Source of the DNA: Niastella sp.
GTDB taxonomy: Bacteria > Bacteroidota > Bacteroidia > Chitinophagales > Chitinophagaceae
Assembly (NCBI GenBank): GCA_016710595.1
Contig: JADJVM010000005.1
Span: 1-64,000, forward strand
Length of the DNA stretch: 64,000 nt
Reading direction: 5' to 3'
Shown here: positions 1 through 8,777 of the stretch, piece by piece
Position numbering within the stretch: the first letter of the stretch is position 1
How the letters are laid out: each line of letters starts with the position of its first letter
Translations under genes and position numbers: made by a program
The notes under the pieces: model-generated
Told to the model about the DNA's origin: nothing
Seen by the model: only the letters and a program-made list of their open reading frames with translations
Databases searched by the model: none

Positions 1-857
1 AAATTTAATTGCACTTCCTGTTTATCCAGCAGGGCTGCTTGCAGTATGGTCTCTACCTGTTTATTCATCCGGCGGTTTTCTTCTTTTATAATGCCGGTAA
101 AGTAATTGGATTTTTCCCGGTCGCCTACTACTTTTTCATTTTTTAATGCATCTACTGCAAGTGAAATGGTAGCCAATGGTGTTTTAAATTCATGGGTCAT
201 GTTATTGATAAAATCATTCTTGATCTCGCTTAATTTTTTTTGGCGGAGCAGGGTTCTGATGGTTAAGTAAAATGCGGTAGCAATGATGATGGTAAATAAA
301 ATGGCGCCAATAATAAAAAATATCAGTTCATGTAAAACAATTGATTTTTGATGGGGTACAATTACCACTAAGAATTCATCTGGCACCAGGCTCTCTAAGC
401 TGCTGCCACTGGGCGCCTGGATGATCACCGCATTTTGCAGGTTGCTGGAAGTATCATTATAATAACGATAAAAATTTTCAGATTCTACCTGGTCGCCCAT
501 CAGTGTGCCTTCGGTTACAGCAAATTCAAAAGGTATATCTTTTAAAAAATTACGATCAAAAGAAGAACGGATAATATCCCTCATTTCATCTTTACTAAAA
601 CGTTTGATGGTAGATTGCCTGCTAAACTCCAGATTTAATTTATCGGCTGGAAAATTAAATTCCTTTTTCTTTGGCACCATCATCTTATTTTCATCTGCCA
701 TGCGGATTGCCGCATCTCCCGAAGCTTTTATAATATTTTCTTTGAGCTGTTGTTCCTTTATTTCCTTAGCGCTTTTTAACCACAAAAACTGAAAAAAGAT
801 AAGCCCCAGCAAGCTCAGTGTAATAAGTATGGTAATGATGGGGAAAATTCTTTTCAT
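1..857 (-). CDS. Sensor histidine kinase, N-terminal part (runs off the left edge)
   Basis: About 285 codons are visible from an ATG at 857 to the window edge, so the ATPase domain is missing. The protein has an N-terminal membrane segment (about residues 4-24), an extracytoplasmic region of roughly 135 residues, a second hydrophobic segment, and then a HisKA dimerisation domain. The H-box reads NNMTHEFKTPLATIS, with the likely phospho-accepting His near residue 222. This is the classical architecture of a two-component sensor that detects an envelope or external signal and phosphorylates a response regulator. The partner would lie to the left, outside the window. No HAMP domain is evident between the second membrane segment and HisKA. 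The ligand cannot be inferred. Confidence 0.85.
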   Translation of the reverse strand, partial: MKRIFPIITILITLSLLGLIFFQFLWLKSAKEIKEQQLKENIIKASGDAAIRMADENKMMVPKKKEFNFPADKLNLEFSRQSTIKRFSKDEMRDIIRSSFDRNFLKDIPFEFAVTEGTLMGDQVESENFYRYYNDTSSNLQNAVIIQAPSGSSLESLVPDEFLVVIVPHQKSIVLHELIFFIIGAILFTIIIATAFYLTIRTLLRQKKLSEIKNDFINNMTHEFKTPLATISLAVDALKNEKVVGDREKSNYFTGIIKEENRRMNKQVETILQAALLDKQEVQLN

Positions 858-886
858 GAATAGCAGCCTTTATGCTGATTGTTTTG

Positions 887-894
887 CAAATGTA
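887..894 (-). promoter_or_regulatory. Possible -7 element of the sensor kinase gene
   Basis: The minus strand reads TACATTTG, a full match to the Bacteroidota -7 consensus TAnnTTTG, about 30 bases upstream of the kinase ATG. No TTG is found at the ideal distance upstream, so the assignment rests on one element. Confidence 0.35.
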
Positions 895-1022
895 TGGGCA
901 AAGCCTGTTTTATACATTACAAAATAGGTATTTTGCAAATATATTAACGCCTAATTCGATGTTTTTTTGAGCTTATGATGGCTCTTTTTGCCTGGCTGTT
1001 TTTTTTTCTTACATTTAGAATT

Positions 1023-1577
1023 ATGATAGCCGCTAAAACAGGAACCATTTTAATTGCCGAACCATTTTTAAAAGACAGCAACTTTATGCGTACTGTTGTT
1101 TTAATATGCAGGCATTCAAACGAGTTGGGTACTTTTGGTTTCACATTAAACAAACAACATCCACAATCTTTACATTCATTTTTTCCTGAAATAAGGAATA
1201 AGGAACTGCCCATATTTACTGGCGGCCCGGTACAAATGGATACTCTGCATTATATACACCAATACCCCGAATTTTTTGATGATGCCGAAGAAATAATTGA
1301 AGGTGTGTATTGGGGTGGAAATTTTGAGGCCTTAAAAATTTTAATGAACGCCGGCAAGATTGAGCCGAATAAAATTAAGTTTTTCCTGGGGTATAGTGGT
1401 TGGGAATCCGGCCAATTAGAAGAAGAAATGAATGAAAACACATGGTTGGTTACACCCGCATCCCGGCACTTAATTTTTGATACTGCAGCACAGGAAACCT
1501 GGAAAGCCAGCCTGCAACAAATGGGTGGTAAATATCAGCTACTGGCAAATTATCCCATAGATCCGCATTTGAATTAA
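1023..1577 (+). CDS. YqgE/AlgH family protein (UPF0301)
   Basis: The protein is about 184 residues from the ATG at 1023, the usual family length. The N-terminus has the family pattern GTILIAEPFLKDSNFMRTVV, followed by a long-range conserved GTFGFTLNK and a GGPVQ segment. The family is widespread and folds as a compact alpha/beta protein; its biochemical role is not settled. An upstream in-frame ATG at 975 would add a short hydrophobic stretch with no family counterpart, so 1023 is preferred. The gene is divergent from the sensor kinase and stands alone. Confidence 0.85.
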   Translation: MIAAKTGTILIAEPFLKDSNFMRTVVLICRHSNELGTFGFTLNKQHPQSLHSFFPEIRNKELPIFTGGPVQMDTLHYIHQYPEFFDDAEEIIEGVYWGGNFEALKILMNAGKIEPNKIKFFLGYSGWESGQLEEEMNENTWLVTPASRHLIFDTAAQETWKASLQQMGGKYQLLANYPIDPHLN

Positions 1578-1734
1578 TGATCATTCCTCCATCCTGAATT
1601 TTACAAAATCCATACAGATGATTAAGAAAATTAAAGTCCTCATTACGTCCATACATAATGATCAGGAAATTGGAAACTGGTACCCGATGAATTTTTTAAT
1701 CAGAAAACCTTACTTTCAGTAAAATTTAAAACCA

Positions 1735-2691
1735 TTGTTATACCGGCTGCTTAAATTACCTGCCCAAATTATGTTGCATTTATTTTGCCGCCATATTCAA
1801 ATAAATGCTTCCTGGGCATTAAACAGCCGGGGACCCCTGCTCATCGCCTGCAACCACCCCAATTCTTTTTTGGATGCTATTATTATATGCACTTTATTTA
1901 AACGCCCTGTATATTCGCTTGCCCGTGGCGATGTTTTTAAAAACAAATGGATTGCCCGCATATTAAGGTCGCTGTATATTTTTCCCGTGTACCGTACCAG
2001 CGAAGGGGTAGAAAATCTGGAACATAATTATGCTACGTTTGAAGCCTGCATTGAAATATTTAAACGTAACGGTATTGTACTTATTTTTAGCGAAGGCCTC
2101 TGCATTAATGAATGGCACTTGCGGCCATTAAAAAAAGGAACGGCAAGGATGGCGCTCAGCAGTTGGGACGAAGGCGTCGCATTAAAAATAGTTCCCGTAG
2201 CAATAAATTACCAGCGTTTTCACAGTTATAATAAAGATGTGCACTTATTTTTTGGTAATTGTATAACCCGTGAAGATGTAGATCTTAATAATGGGTTTGG
2301 GCGAGCTATTCTATCCTTCAACAATCTTTTACACAAAGAATTAGTGTCTTTAGTTTATGAAATAGCTCCCGGCGATGCAGAAAAAAGAAAAAAAATTTTT
2401 GAACAAAAAATTCATTTTTGGAAAAAAGCGCTATTAGCTATTCCCGCAGCATTGGGTTGGTTCTTTCATTTACCACTGTATTTAACCGCTTTGTTTTTTG
2501 CAAAAAAATTTGGCACCGGCAACAACCATTACGATTCTATTCTGGTAACTATTTTGTTGCTTACCTATCCATTTTATATAGTATTATTTACGGCAATAGT
2601 CTATCTCGTTTCAGGCAACCCGCTTTCTCTATTGCTGCTTATTGCAATGCCTTTATTTGCCTGGAGTTATTTACAAATAAAAAAGGGCTAA
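1735..2691 (+). CDS. Lysophospholipid acyltransferase family protein (PlsC-like)
   Basis: A PlsC-type acyltransferase domain occupies about residues 25-210. It shows the HX4D catalytic motif (NHPNSFLD), a following substrate-binding block with ARGDVF, and the IFSEG motif. Hydrophobic segments at about 230-315 suggest a membrane-bound C-terminus. Such enzymes transfer an acyl chain from acyl-CoA or acyl-ACP to a lyso-lipid during phospholipid or lipid A-type synthesis; the acceptor here is unknown. The reading frame opens after a stop at 1720-1722. The only start that keeps the characteristic LYRLLKLPA beginning is a TTG at 1735. An ATG at 1771 is the alternative. Confidence 0.8.
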   Translation: MLYRLLKLPAQIMLHLFCRHIQINASWALNSRGPLLIACNHPNSFLDAIIICTLFKRPVYSLARGDVFKNKWIARILRSLYIFPVYRTSEGVENLEHNYATFEACIEIFKRNGIVLIFSEGLCINEWHLRPLKKGTARMALSSWDEGVALKIVPVAINYQRFHSYNKDVHLFFGNCITREDVDLNNGFGRAILSFNNLLHKELVSLVYEIAPGDAEKRKKIFEQKIHFWKKALLAIPAALGWFFHLPLYLTALFFAKKFGTGNNHYDSILVTILLLTYPFYIVLFTAIVYLVSGNPLSLLLLIAMPLFAWSYLQIKKG

Positions 2692-2704
2692 TTTAAATCA
2701 GCCC
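2685..2704 (-). terminator. Intrinsic terminator (minus strand)
   Basis: GGGCT and AGCCC arms enclose an AT-only loop. On the minus strand the hairpin is followed directly by a T-run, suiting termination after the small-peptide locus at 2728-2940. It overlaps the last codons of the convergent acyltransferase gene. Confidence 0.55.
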
Positions 2705-2727
2705 CAATAAAAATGATTTTCCACTAT

Positions 2728-2940
2728 TCATTTTTTACAATCTATTTCAGCGCCACCTGTTGCGTCAAGACAAGAATAAGTTACTTTGTCATTCCCATCC
2801 CAATAAGGAGTGCAATGACCGTTATTAGTCTTTGAATCAGAAGGACAATTTCCACCGCCAGTACCTGGTGTAACTTTCCCATGTACAATAAAGGTAAATG
2901 CGGTAAACAGGATTACCGCAAGAAAAATAATCTATGTCAT
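2728..2940 (-). pseudogene. Small four-cysteine secreted peptide, copy with a nonsense codon at position 3
   Basis: The minus frame reads ATG-ACA-TAG and then stays open for 67 codons to a TGA at 2728-2730. The translated body has a hydrophobic signal-like stretch, HGKVTP, and cysteines in the order CPS, GHC, CLD and DCKK. It matches the intact peptide at 5609-5821 (HAKVTP, CPS, GYC, CLD, CCK) and spans exactly the same 213 bases. The intact copy begins ATG-AAA-AAA where this one has ATG-ACA-TAG. Either it is dead or it uses a non-canonical start after the stop. It lies downstream of the frameshifted barrel gene, as the intact peptide lies downstream of the intact barrel gene. Confidence 0.6.
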
Positions 2941-3097
2941 TTCAATAAAATTTTGTGTTTAAATAAATTTGGTTTGGGCTATTTGAAAACGCAGTTAAGT
3001 TTCAAAGGGCCTTTCGCAAATAAAGTTGAACAAATTTTACCTTTATAAAAATTTGTATTGGAAATAATCTATTTCTTTTGGATATAAGGGCTATCGC

Positions 3098-5429
3098 TTA
3101 GTCTGCCTTTCTTTCTCCTTTTATTGAAGCAGATTTCATTTTGGCAAATTTTGAAAGCCTGATATTGGAAAAATAATATGCAAACCTTATGCTAATTAAC
3201 CTTGATGGCCTTATTATGTTGCTATATTGGCTTAACCCATTGAAAACACTATACGTTTTTTTCTCCCTGTTTTTAACCAGAAACTCATCCAGGATGAATA
3301 CAACGGTAAATTTTCTTTGAATAATGGATTTAGCATAAGATAAAGAATACCTCAGCGGCCCGGTAGTTTTCCCCTGGCTGGTAACATTATTGCCCTCAAT
3401 AATTCCCCAAAAGTTTAAGTTTCCATATTTACGGCCCAAAAAATAAGTTATCGTTGGTTGTATCCTGTAGCGCAACCCGCTTGAACTGGTATTAATAATT
3501 CTATTGGTTCTTTTAAGATAATAAATACTGGAGTAAATAGAAAGATTAAGCTTTTTAGCAATTAATTTTTGAAAATTTAACTTGTAGCCTATGCCATAAC
3601 TTTTGTCACCGTTATTTGGGCTTGTAACCATTAATTTTTTAATGCTGTCATAAGCAGTAAAGAATGTAGGATCATCAAAGCTGTGCCAGCCATAAAATTC
3701 AGTAGAAAATGTTGCCTTTTTCAGCAATATATATTCAATACCTGCGCCAATAGTTTTCCCGGGCGCCAAATCGGCCGAGCCACGGCGGGTTTCCGCAGGA
3801 TTATTATAGTATTGCTGGCCGGTAAAATAATCTTCCGAAGGCTTGGAGAAATAAAAATATAAAGAATATTTTAAAGAGGCATTATTATTAAACAGTGTTT
3901 TATAAGAAACATCTATATCGGGCAGGCAATAATTTTTTCTCTTAAAATTATTTGGATGTATGGAGTACAACTCTGAGCTAAATGATAAAACAATATTCTT
4001 TTTGGAAGTAAAATCCTTATCGTATTTAAAATAGGACTTTATAGCATACTGGTTTAACTGCAAGGAATCTTTTTGCGAGTAAATAAGGTTAAGATTTTCA
4101 TTATTTAAGCTGTTAAGGGTGTAAACGTAAAAACCTTGGCTATAATCTTTTTGATAGAACTGTAAGCCGTATTCAATATTATAAGTTTCATGCCGGGTAT
4201 TAAGATAATTGTACTCTACAATCCAGTTCATTGGTTTTGTTTGAAACTGCCGGCTTATGCTATCATTTTTCTGCGGCTGCATATAAGCAAGCCGGTTATT
4301 ATATTCTATGTTTTCAATTTTTGCTTTTGCAACAATACTTTTGGTTATAAACTTACTTTTCCTATGTATATAACTTAAATTGATTTCTCCTCCTGAATTA
4401 ATATGCTCATCATTTTGGTTATTTACTGGCGTGGGATAGGCATATTCATTTTGAAATGCACTTATGGTTTTATAACGGTGCATGGATAAATTTACCGACA
4501 AATCATTTGCAGAATCCACACGCAGGCCATAACCTAAATTTAAAGAATACCCGTGGAAGCGGAAGTTTGTTTTTATTCTGTTTTCGCTTATAATGTTTTC
4601 GTTTTCCATAACTTTAGCTTGCAAAAAGTTTGTTTGCCTGTCGTTATTATTATTTGCACTTATGGAAAAATCGGCCTTTTTATGCTGCAATGTAAAACTG
4701 GTACTGGGATTAATATTATTCCTCGTATTGAAAAACGTAGCCGCAGTAAAGGTTTTTCCATACAAGTTTGCATCAAGCGTTAAAATATCTATAATTACAT
4801 CATAGCCCTGGTTTTTTTACAAATGCAGGAACTTCTGTAATCATTTCTACTTTATAAATATCTTTGGCATTAATGGCATTTAAAACACTGTTCCAGCTAT
4901 TTCCAATCCCCTTTTTTTCTCTGCCGTTAATTTTGAACATAATTTTCCCACGGGTATATTCAATAGCATCTTCCCCTTTTAAAATTATAAATGGCAACCT
5001 TTGCATTGAAACCAACAGGCTCCTGTTTTTAAAAACGCTGTCGTTTTGCGGGGAATATTCAAAACCTTTAAGGGTTTGCCTTACTATGGTTTTACTGCTT
5101 TGTACTACTACCGATTCGAGGTTTTTATATCCAATAAAAATTAAGGTATCGCTGTATATTTTAAGGCTTTTTATACCCGGGATGATAAAGCCGGGATGAT
5201 TAAATTCTATGATGCAATTTACACCGGTATCAACAGCAATTTTTTCATTCAACCTTACTTTATGTAAATAGCCTTTTTGCGTAAAGCTGATTTTTGTATT
5301 CGTAAGATCCGCATTCAGCGAGGTATCTAACCTGAACTCAATAAAACATTTTTTGTTTTGTGCATATAAATTACTGCATGATATTATATAAAAAACAATA
5401 CCAAATATTAATTTGAGGGAAGCTTTCAT
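3098..5429 (-). pseudogene. Outer-membrane beta-barrel protein (TonB-receptor-like), split by a single-base insertion
   Basis: Two minus-strand frames (4800-5429 and 3098-4799) together make the same 776-residue protein as the intact neighbour at 5917-8247, once one base is removed. The break is in the run of seven T at about 4812-4818; the paralogue has six T at the same place. After the insertion the frame ends within three codons. The first part has a signal peptide, a beta-sandwich-like domain and a plug-like segment ending TEVPAFVK. The second part is a long run of alternating aromatic and polar beta-strands typical of the OMP_b-brl_3 type of barrel. It could be a real pseudogene, a slippage-controlled gene or a sequence error. 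Confidence 0.75.
4791..5106. repeat. Near-identical block shared with 7610-7924 (copy 1)
   Basis: This stretch matches 7610-7924 with about ten mismatches and one extra T by eye, including a perfect run of roughly 110 bases around 4975-5085. Sequence on both sides is clearly more diverged. The block encodes the plug-like segment of both barrel proteins. The pattern suggests local gene conversion or strong constraint on this segment. Confidence 0.8.
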
Positions 5430-5608
5430 ATAGGCTTTATTAAGGCTTTAGGTATTGTAAAGATAAAATTTTAATCATCCTTATGATCATTTTGAGCAAT
5501 TACAGAAAAAAGTAGATGATATATGAAAAAAAATAAATATTGCCATATTGGAAATAAAAAAAAGCTGAAAGTATCAGCCTCATTAAATACTTTGTTGCTA
5601 AATTAGTT

Positions 5609-5821
5609 TTATTTACAACAATTGAGTACAACTGCTGAATTCCCTGGATCCAAGCATACTGACTTACCGACATTATTGGCATCAAATATTTCAACACAAT
5701 ACCCATCACTATTGGGGCCTCCACTCGGGCAGCTTGCTTCGGGAGGTGGGGTGACTTTTGCATGTAAATACATTGCAGTGCCAAAAACGAAGATTGAAAT
5801 CACAAAAATAATTTTTTTCAT
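5609..5821 (-). CDS. Small secreted four-cysteine peptide (70 residues)
   Basis: An N-terminal MKKIIFVISIFVFG segment forms a signal peptide, probably cleaved near HAK. The mature part is about 48 residues, rich in Gly, Pro and Asn, with Cys in the blocks CPS, GYC, VCLD and NCCK. The family was not recognised. It resembles in style the short exported Bacteroidota peptides found beside outer-membrane proteins, but no known leader motif is visible. The gene follows the intact barrel gene by about 95 bases, and the same arrangement is seen for the broken copy at 2728-2940. That points to a two-gene cassette, with the peptide a possible partner or substrate of the barrel. Confidence 0.7.
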   Translation of the reverse strand: MKKIIFVISIFVFGTAMYLHAKVTPPPEASCPSGGPNSDGYCVEIFDANNVGKSVCLDPGNSAVVLNCCK

Positions 5822-5916
5822 TTCTAAAGTTTTAGATTAAAATTTATACCCTAAATTCAAACATTTTACTTTATAATAAAATTTGCATTTGCAATAAATC
5901 ATTTCAATTCGCAATA

Positions 5917-8247
5917 TCAATTTGCCGATTTCTCATCGTGCACACGGGTAGACTTTTTTTGAGCAAATTTCCGTATCACAAGGTTTGAAAAATTATAAGC
6001 CAACCTTATTTTAAATAACCGGAATGGAGTAATTTGATTTGTAAACCGCTCCGTATTATTATAAATACTATAAGTTTTAATATCCCTGTTCTTTTTCAAA
6101 AACTGACTGGCAATTAATGACATTACCAGCTTCCGTTTTATTATCGTGTGTGCATAGTAAATACTATACATTATGGAACCGTTATAATATCCCTGGTTGG
6201 TAATTACATTAGTGTTTAAAAAACTTGTAAAGCCCAGGAACCCGGCTTTAGTACCTAATGAATAAGTACCATTGCTAAGGCATCTAATGCTGAATCCGCT
6301 ATGCGAAGCATTATTCTTCCCGGTATGTGTAATAATAAAATTGGGGCTTGCACTAATAGAAAATCGAAATTTTTTGTTCACTTGTTTTTGAAAATAAATA
6401 TAATAATTTAAATATAAACTTCGGTCTTCATTTATCGGGTTGGTAATAAGCATCTTGGCAGATGTATCATAAACTGTATAGAATGTAGGAACATCATAAT
6501 AATAAGTTGCAGAGAGCTTTTGTGAAATTGTTACTTTATTTGTATATGTTAAATCAATATCTGCATTAATGGATTTACCGGGAGACAATGAAGTGGAGCC
6601 ATTTCTTTCTTCTATTGGAGACATGAAATAATTTTTGCCGATTAAAAAATCAATAGATGGTTTAAAATAATTAAACTTTACCCCATACTTTAATGAACCG
6701 TTATTTTTCAGCAATTTTTTATAGGATACATCAATTGAGGGTAATAAAAAATGTTTTTGATTTTCATTTTTATTCTTTATTGAATAATACTCAGCGCTAA
6801 GTGTGAGTGTTATATTTTTTTTATTGGTAAAATCTTTATCAAGTTTAAAATAAGGCCGAATGGCAAATTGATTAAACAATACAGAGTCTTTGCTTTGATT
6901 AATAAGACTCCCGTTTTTATTTGTTAGGCTGTCAATCGTATAAGTATAATAAGATTGACCAAGGTCTTTTTTATATGCCTGTACACCGTATTCAATATTA
7001 TATGTTTCATGTTTTGTATTTAAATAATTATACTCAACAATCCAATTTGTTGGCTTAGTATTGGTTTTATAGTCAATGCTATCAGGCTTACCCGCTTTTA
7101 AGTAAGCTAATTTATTGCTAAACTCCTCATTTCCAAATTTAGCAACAGTGATTATGCTTTTTGTTATAAATTTATTCTTCCTGTGTATATAACTTACATT
7201 TAAACCTGCGCCCAGGTTTATCAATTTGTTTTTTTGATTATTAATTGAATTAGGGTAATTATATAAAATTAGAAATTGATTGTTATTTTCATATTTGTGC
7301 AATTCTAAGTTTATAGAAAAATCTTTTGCACTGTCAATCCGAAGGCCATAACCAAAGTTTGCAGTATTGGAACGATAAATATAATTTATATTCATATCAT
7401 TCTCCACATTGGTATTTCCATTTTCAAGAACTTTTGTATGCCTAAAGAGTTCCTGTTTATCACTTGAACTTGCTGCAGTTATAAAAAAATCTGCTTTCTT
7501 ATGTTGCATTGTAAAGTTCAGGTTGACATCACTGTTTTTTCTTGAATCAAATATTTCAGCAATGCTGAAGGTTTTACCGTACAAATTGGCGTCAAGGGTT
7601 AGTATATTTATAATTACATCATAGCCCTGGTTTTTTACAAATGCAGGAACTTCTGTAATCATTTCCACTTTATAAATATCTTTGGCATTTATGGCATTCA
7701 AAACACTGTTCCAGCTATTTCCTATCCCTTTTTTTTCTCTGTCGTTAATTTTGAACATAATTTTTCCACGGGTATATTCAATAGCATCTTCTCCTTTTAA
7801 AATTATAAATGGCAACCTTTGCATTGAAACCAACAGGCTCCTGTTTTTAAAAACGCTGTCGTTTTGCGGGGAATATTCAAAACCTTTAAGGGTTTGCCTT
7901 ACAATGGTTTTTCTGCTTTGTACTTCTACCGATTCCAGCCTCTTTATTGTTACAAAAATTAAGGTATCACCTTGAAGTTTTAAATTTTTTATACCCGGTA
8001 AAATAAAATCGGGGCTGATAAATTCAATGCTCATTGTAACATCTTTATATACCCCAACCTTTTCATTTATTTTGCAACGAGTTAATTTATCATTCTGAAC
8101 TAAGTTTATTTTAATATTCTTTAAATTCAAATTAGTAGAATCTTGAACGGCAAATTCAATCGTACAGTTTTTATTTTGTGCGGTTATCTTATTATGTAAA
8201 AAAAGAAAAACTAATATTAGCAAAATAGGATACGTTATAAATTTCAT
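5917..8247 (-). CDS. Outer-membrane beta-barrel protein (TonB-receptor-like, OMP_b-brl_3 type)
   Basis: The 776-residue protein starts with a signal peptide ending near TAQN. An immunoglobulin-like domain follows (about 25-105), then a plug-like region (about 110-225) with RQTLKGFEYSPQNDSV and KVEMITEVPAF, and then a barrel of about 550 residues with alternating aromatic and polar strands. Such proteins sit in the outer membrane and often act in ligand uptake or export; no ligand can be read from the sequence. Upstream of this gene and of its broken paralogue the minus strand carries a similar string (CTTT, then CAATACCTAAA), perhaps a shared promoter. The paralogue at 3098-5429 would have the same length. 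Confidence 0.8.
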   Translation of the reverse strand: MKFITYPILLILVFLFLHNKITAQNKNCTIEFAVQDSTNLNLKNIKINLVQNDKLTRCKINEKVGVYKDVTMSIEFISPDFILPGIKNLKLQGDTLIFVTIKRLESVEVQSRKTIVRQTLKGFEYSPQNDSVFKNRSLLVSMQRLPFIILKGEDAIEYTRGKIMFKINDREKKGIGNSWNSVLNAINAKDIYKVEMITEVPAFVKNQGYDVIINILTLDANLYGKTFSIAEIFDSRKNSDVNLNFTMQHKKADFFITAASSSDKQELFRHTKVLENGNTNVENDMNINYIYRSNTANFGYGLRIDSAKDFSINLELHKYENNNQFLILYNYPNSINNQKNKLINLGAGLNVSYIHRKNKFITKSIITVAKFGNEEFSNKLAYLKAGKPDSIDYKTNTKPTNWIVEYNYLNTKHETYNIEYGVQAYKKDLGQSYYTYTIDSLTNKNGSLINQSKDSVLFNQFAIRPYFKLDKDFTNKKNITLTLSAEYYSIKNKNENQKHFLLPSIDVSYKKLLKNNGSLKYGVKFNYFKPSIDFLIGKNYFMSPIEERNGSTSLSPGKSINADIDLTYTNKVTISQKLSATYYYDVPTFYTVYDTSAKMLITNPINEDRSLYLNYYIYFQKQVNKKFRFSISASPNFIITHTGKNNASHSGFSIRCLSNGTYSLGTKAGFLGFTSFLNTNVITNQGYYNGSIMYSIYYAHTIIKRKLVMSLIASQFLKKNRDIKTYSIYNNTERFTNQITPFRLFKIRLAYNFSNLVIRKFAQKKSTRVHDEKSAN
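7610..7924. repeat. Near-identical block shared with 4791-5106 (copy 2)
   Basis: This is the partner of the block at 4791-5106, inside the intact barrel gene. It has six T where copy 1 has seven. About 97 percent identity was estimated by eye. Confidence 0.8.
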
Positions 8248-8296
8248 TTAATTTCAAATTATGGTTTTAGGTATTGAAAGAATTCCAAATTTTTAG

Positions 8297-8443
8297 ATAG
8301 TTAACTTTAATGATAACAGTTCATGTAATATTGTATCTTTAAAAACAGAAAATTTTCATCAATCAAATGAACGGCTTGAGAAGATTGAAGAAAAGGTTGA
8401 TGACTTACTCAAAATAGTATCAGCGTACAAAACTCCCCGCTAA
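8297..8443 (+). pseudogene. Gene fragment encoding a short charged, coiled-coil-like tail
   Basis: After a stop at 8294-8296 the plus frame is open for 48 codons to TAA at 8441-8443 but has no ATG. The translation contains ERLEKIEEKVDDLLKIVSAY, a heptad-like amphipathic helix with protein-like composition. This suggests the 3' end of a lost gene. It is too short to assign a family, and a chance frame is possible. Confidence 0.25.
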
Positions 8444-8467
8444 TTTTTTTAAAAGATACATAAAAAA

Positions 8468-8488
8468 GCCCCGCTTTATAAGCAGGGC
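8468..8488 (-). terminator. Terminator of the atpD-atpC unit
   Basis: On the minus strand the arms GCCC-TGCTT and AAGCG-GGGC enclose a short ATA loop and are followed by six T. It sits about 25 bases after the atpC stop. Confidence 0.75.
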
Positions 8489-8510
8489 AAAATATTTAAT
8501 TAATGTTATC

Positions 8511-8762
8511 TTAAATCTCAGCAGCGCCTTCTACCAGGATGATGGTTTTATTATTCATTACTTCTACAAAGCCGCTTTGTATTTCGTAGCTTTTTGTATT
8601 ATTTTTATCTTTTAGCACTTTTAGTTTACCCTTACGTAAGGCGCTTACAATGGGTGCGTGCCTGTCCAGTACTTCAAATAAACCACTAATTCCGGGCAAT
8701 TGAACCCCGAACACTTCTCCGCTAAATACTTTCCCCTCTGGCGTTAATATTTCTAATGTCAT
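8511..8762 (-). CDS. atpC: ATP synthase F1 subunit epsilon (short form)
   Basis: The 83-residue protein covers only the N-terminal beta-sandwich domain of epsilon (MTLEILTPEGKVFSGEV, then GLFEVLDRHAPIVSALRKGKL). The C-terminal two-helix regulatory domain of the longer enterobacterial form is absent; short forms are usual in this phylum. Epsilon is part of the central rotor stalk and couples F1 to the membrane ring. It lies 15 bases after atpD and shares its transcript, ending at the hairpin at 8468-8488. Confidence 0.93.
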   Translation of the reverse strand: MTLEILTPEGKVFSGEVFGVQLPGISGLFEVLDRHAPIVSALRKGKLKVLKDKNNTKSYEIQSGFVEVMNNKTIILVEGAAEI

Positions 8763-8777
8763 GATTCTTTTATTTTA

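Noticed and set aside
1618..1722. 34-codon plus-strand frame between the YqgE and acyltransferase genes
   Set aside because: No recognisable family, domain or upstream signal; likely chance.
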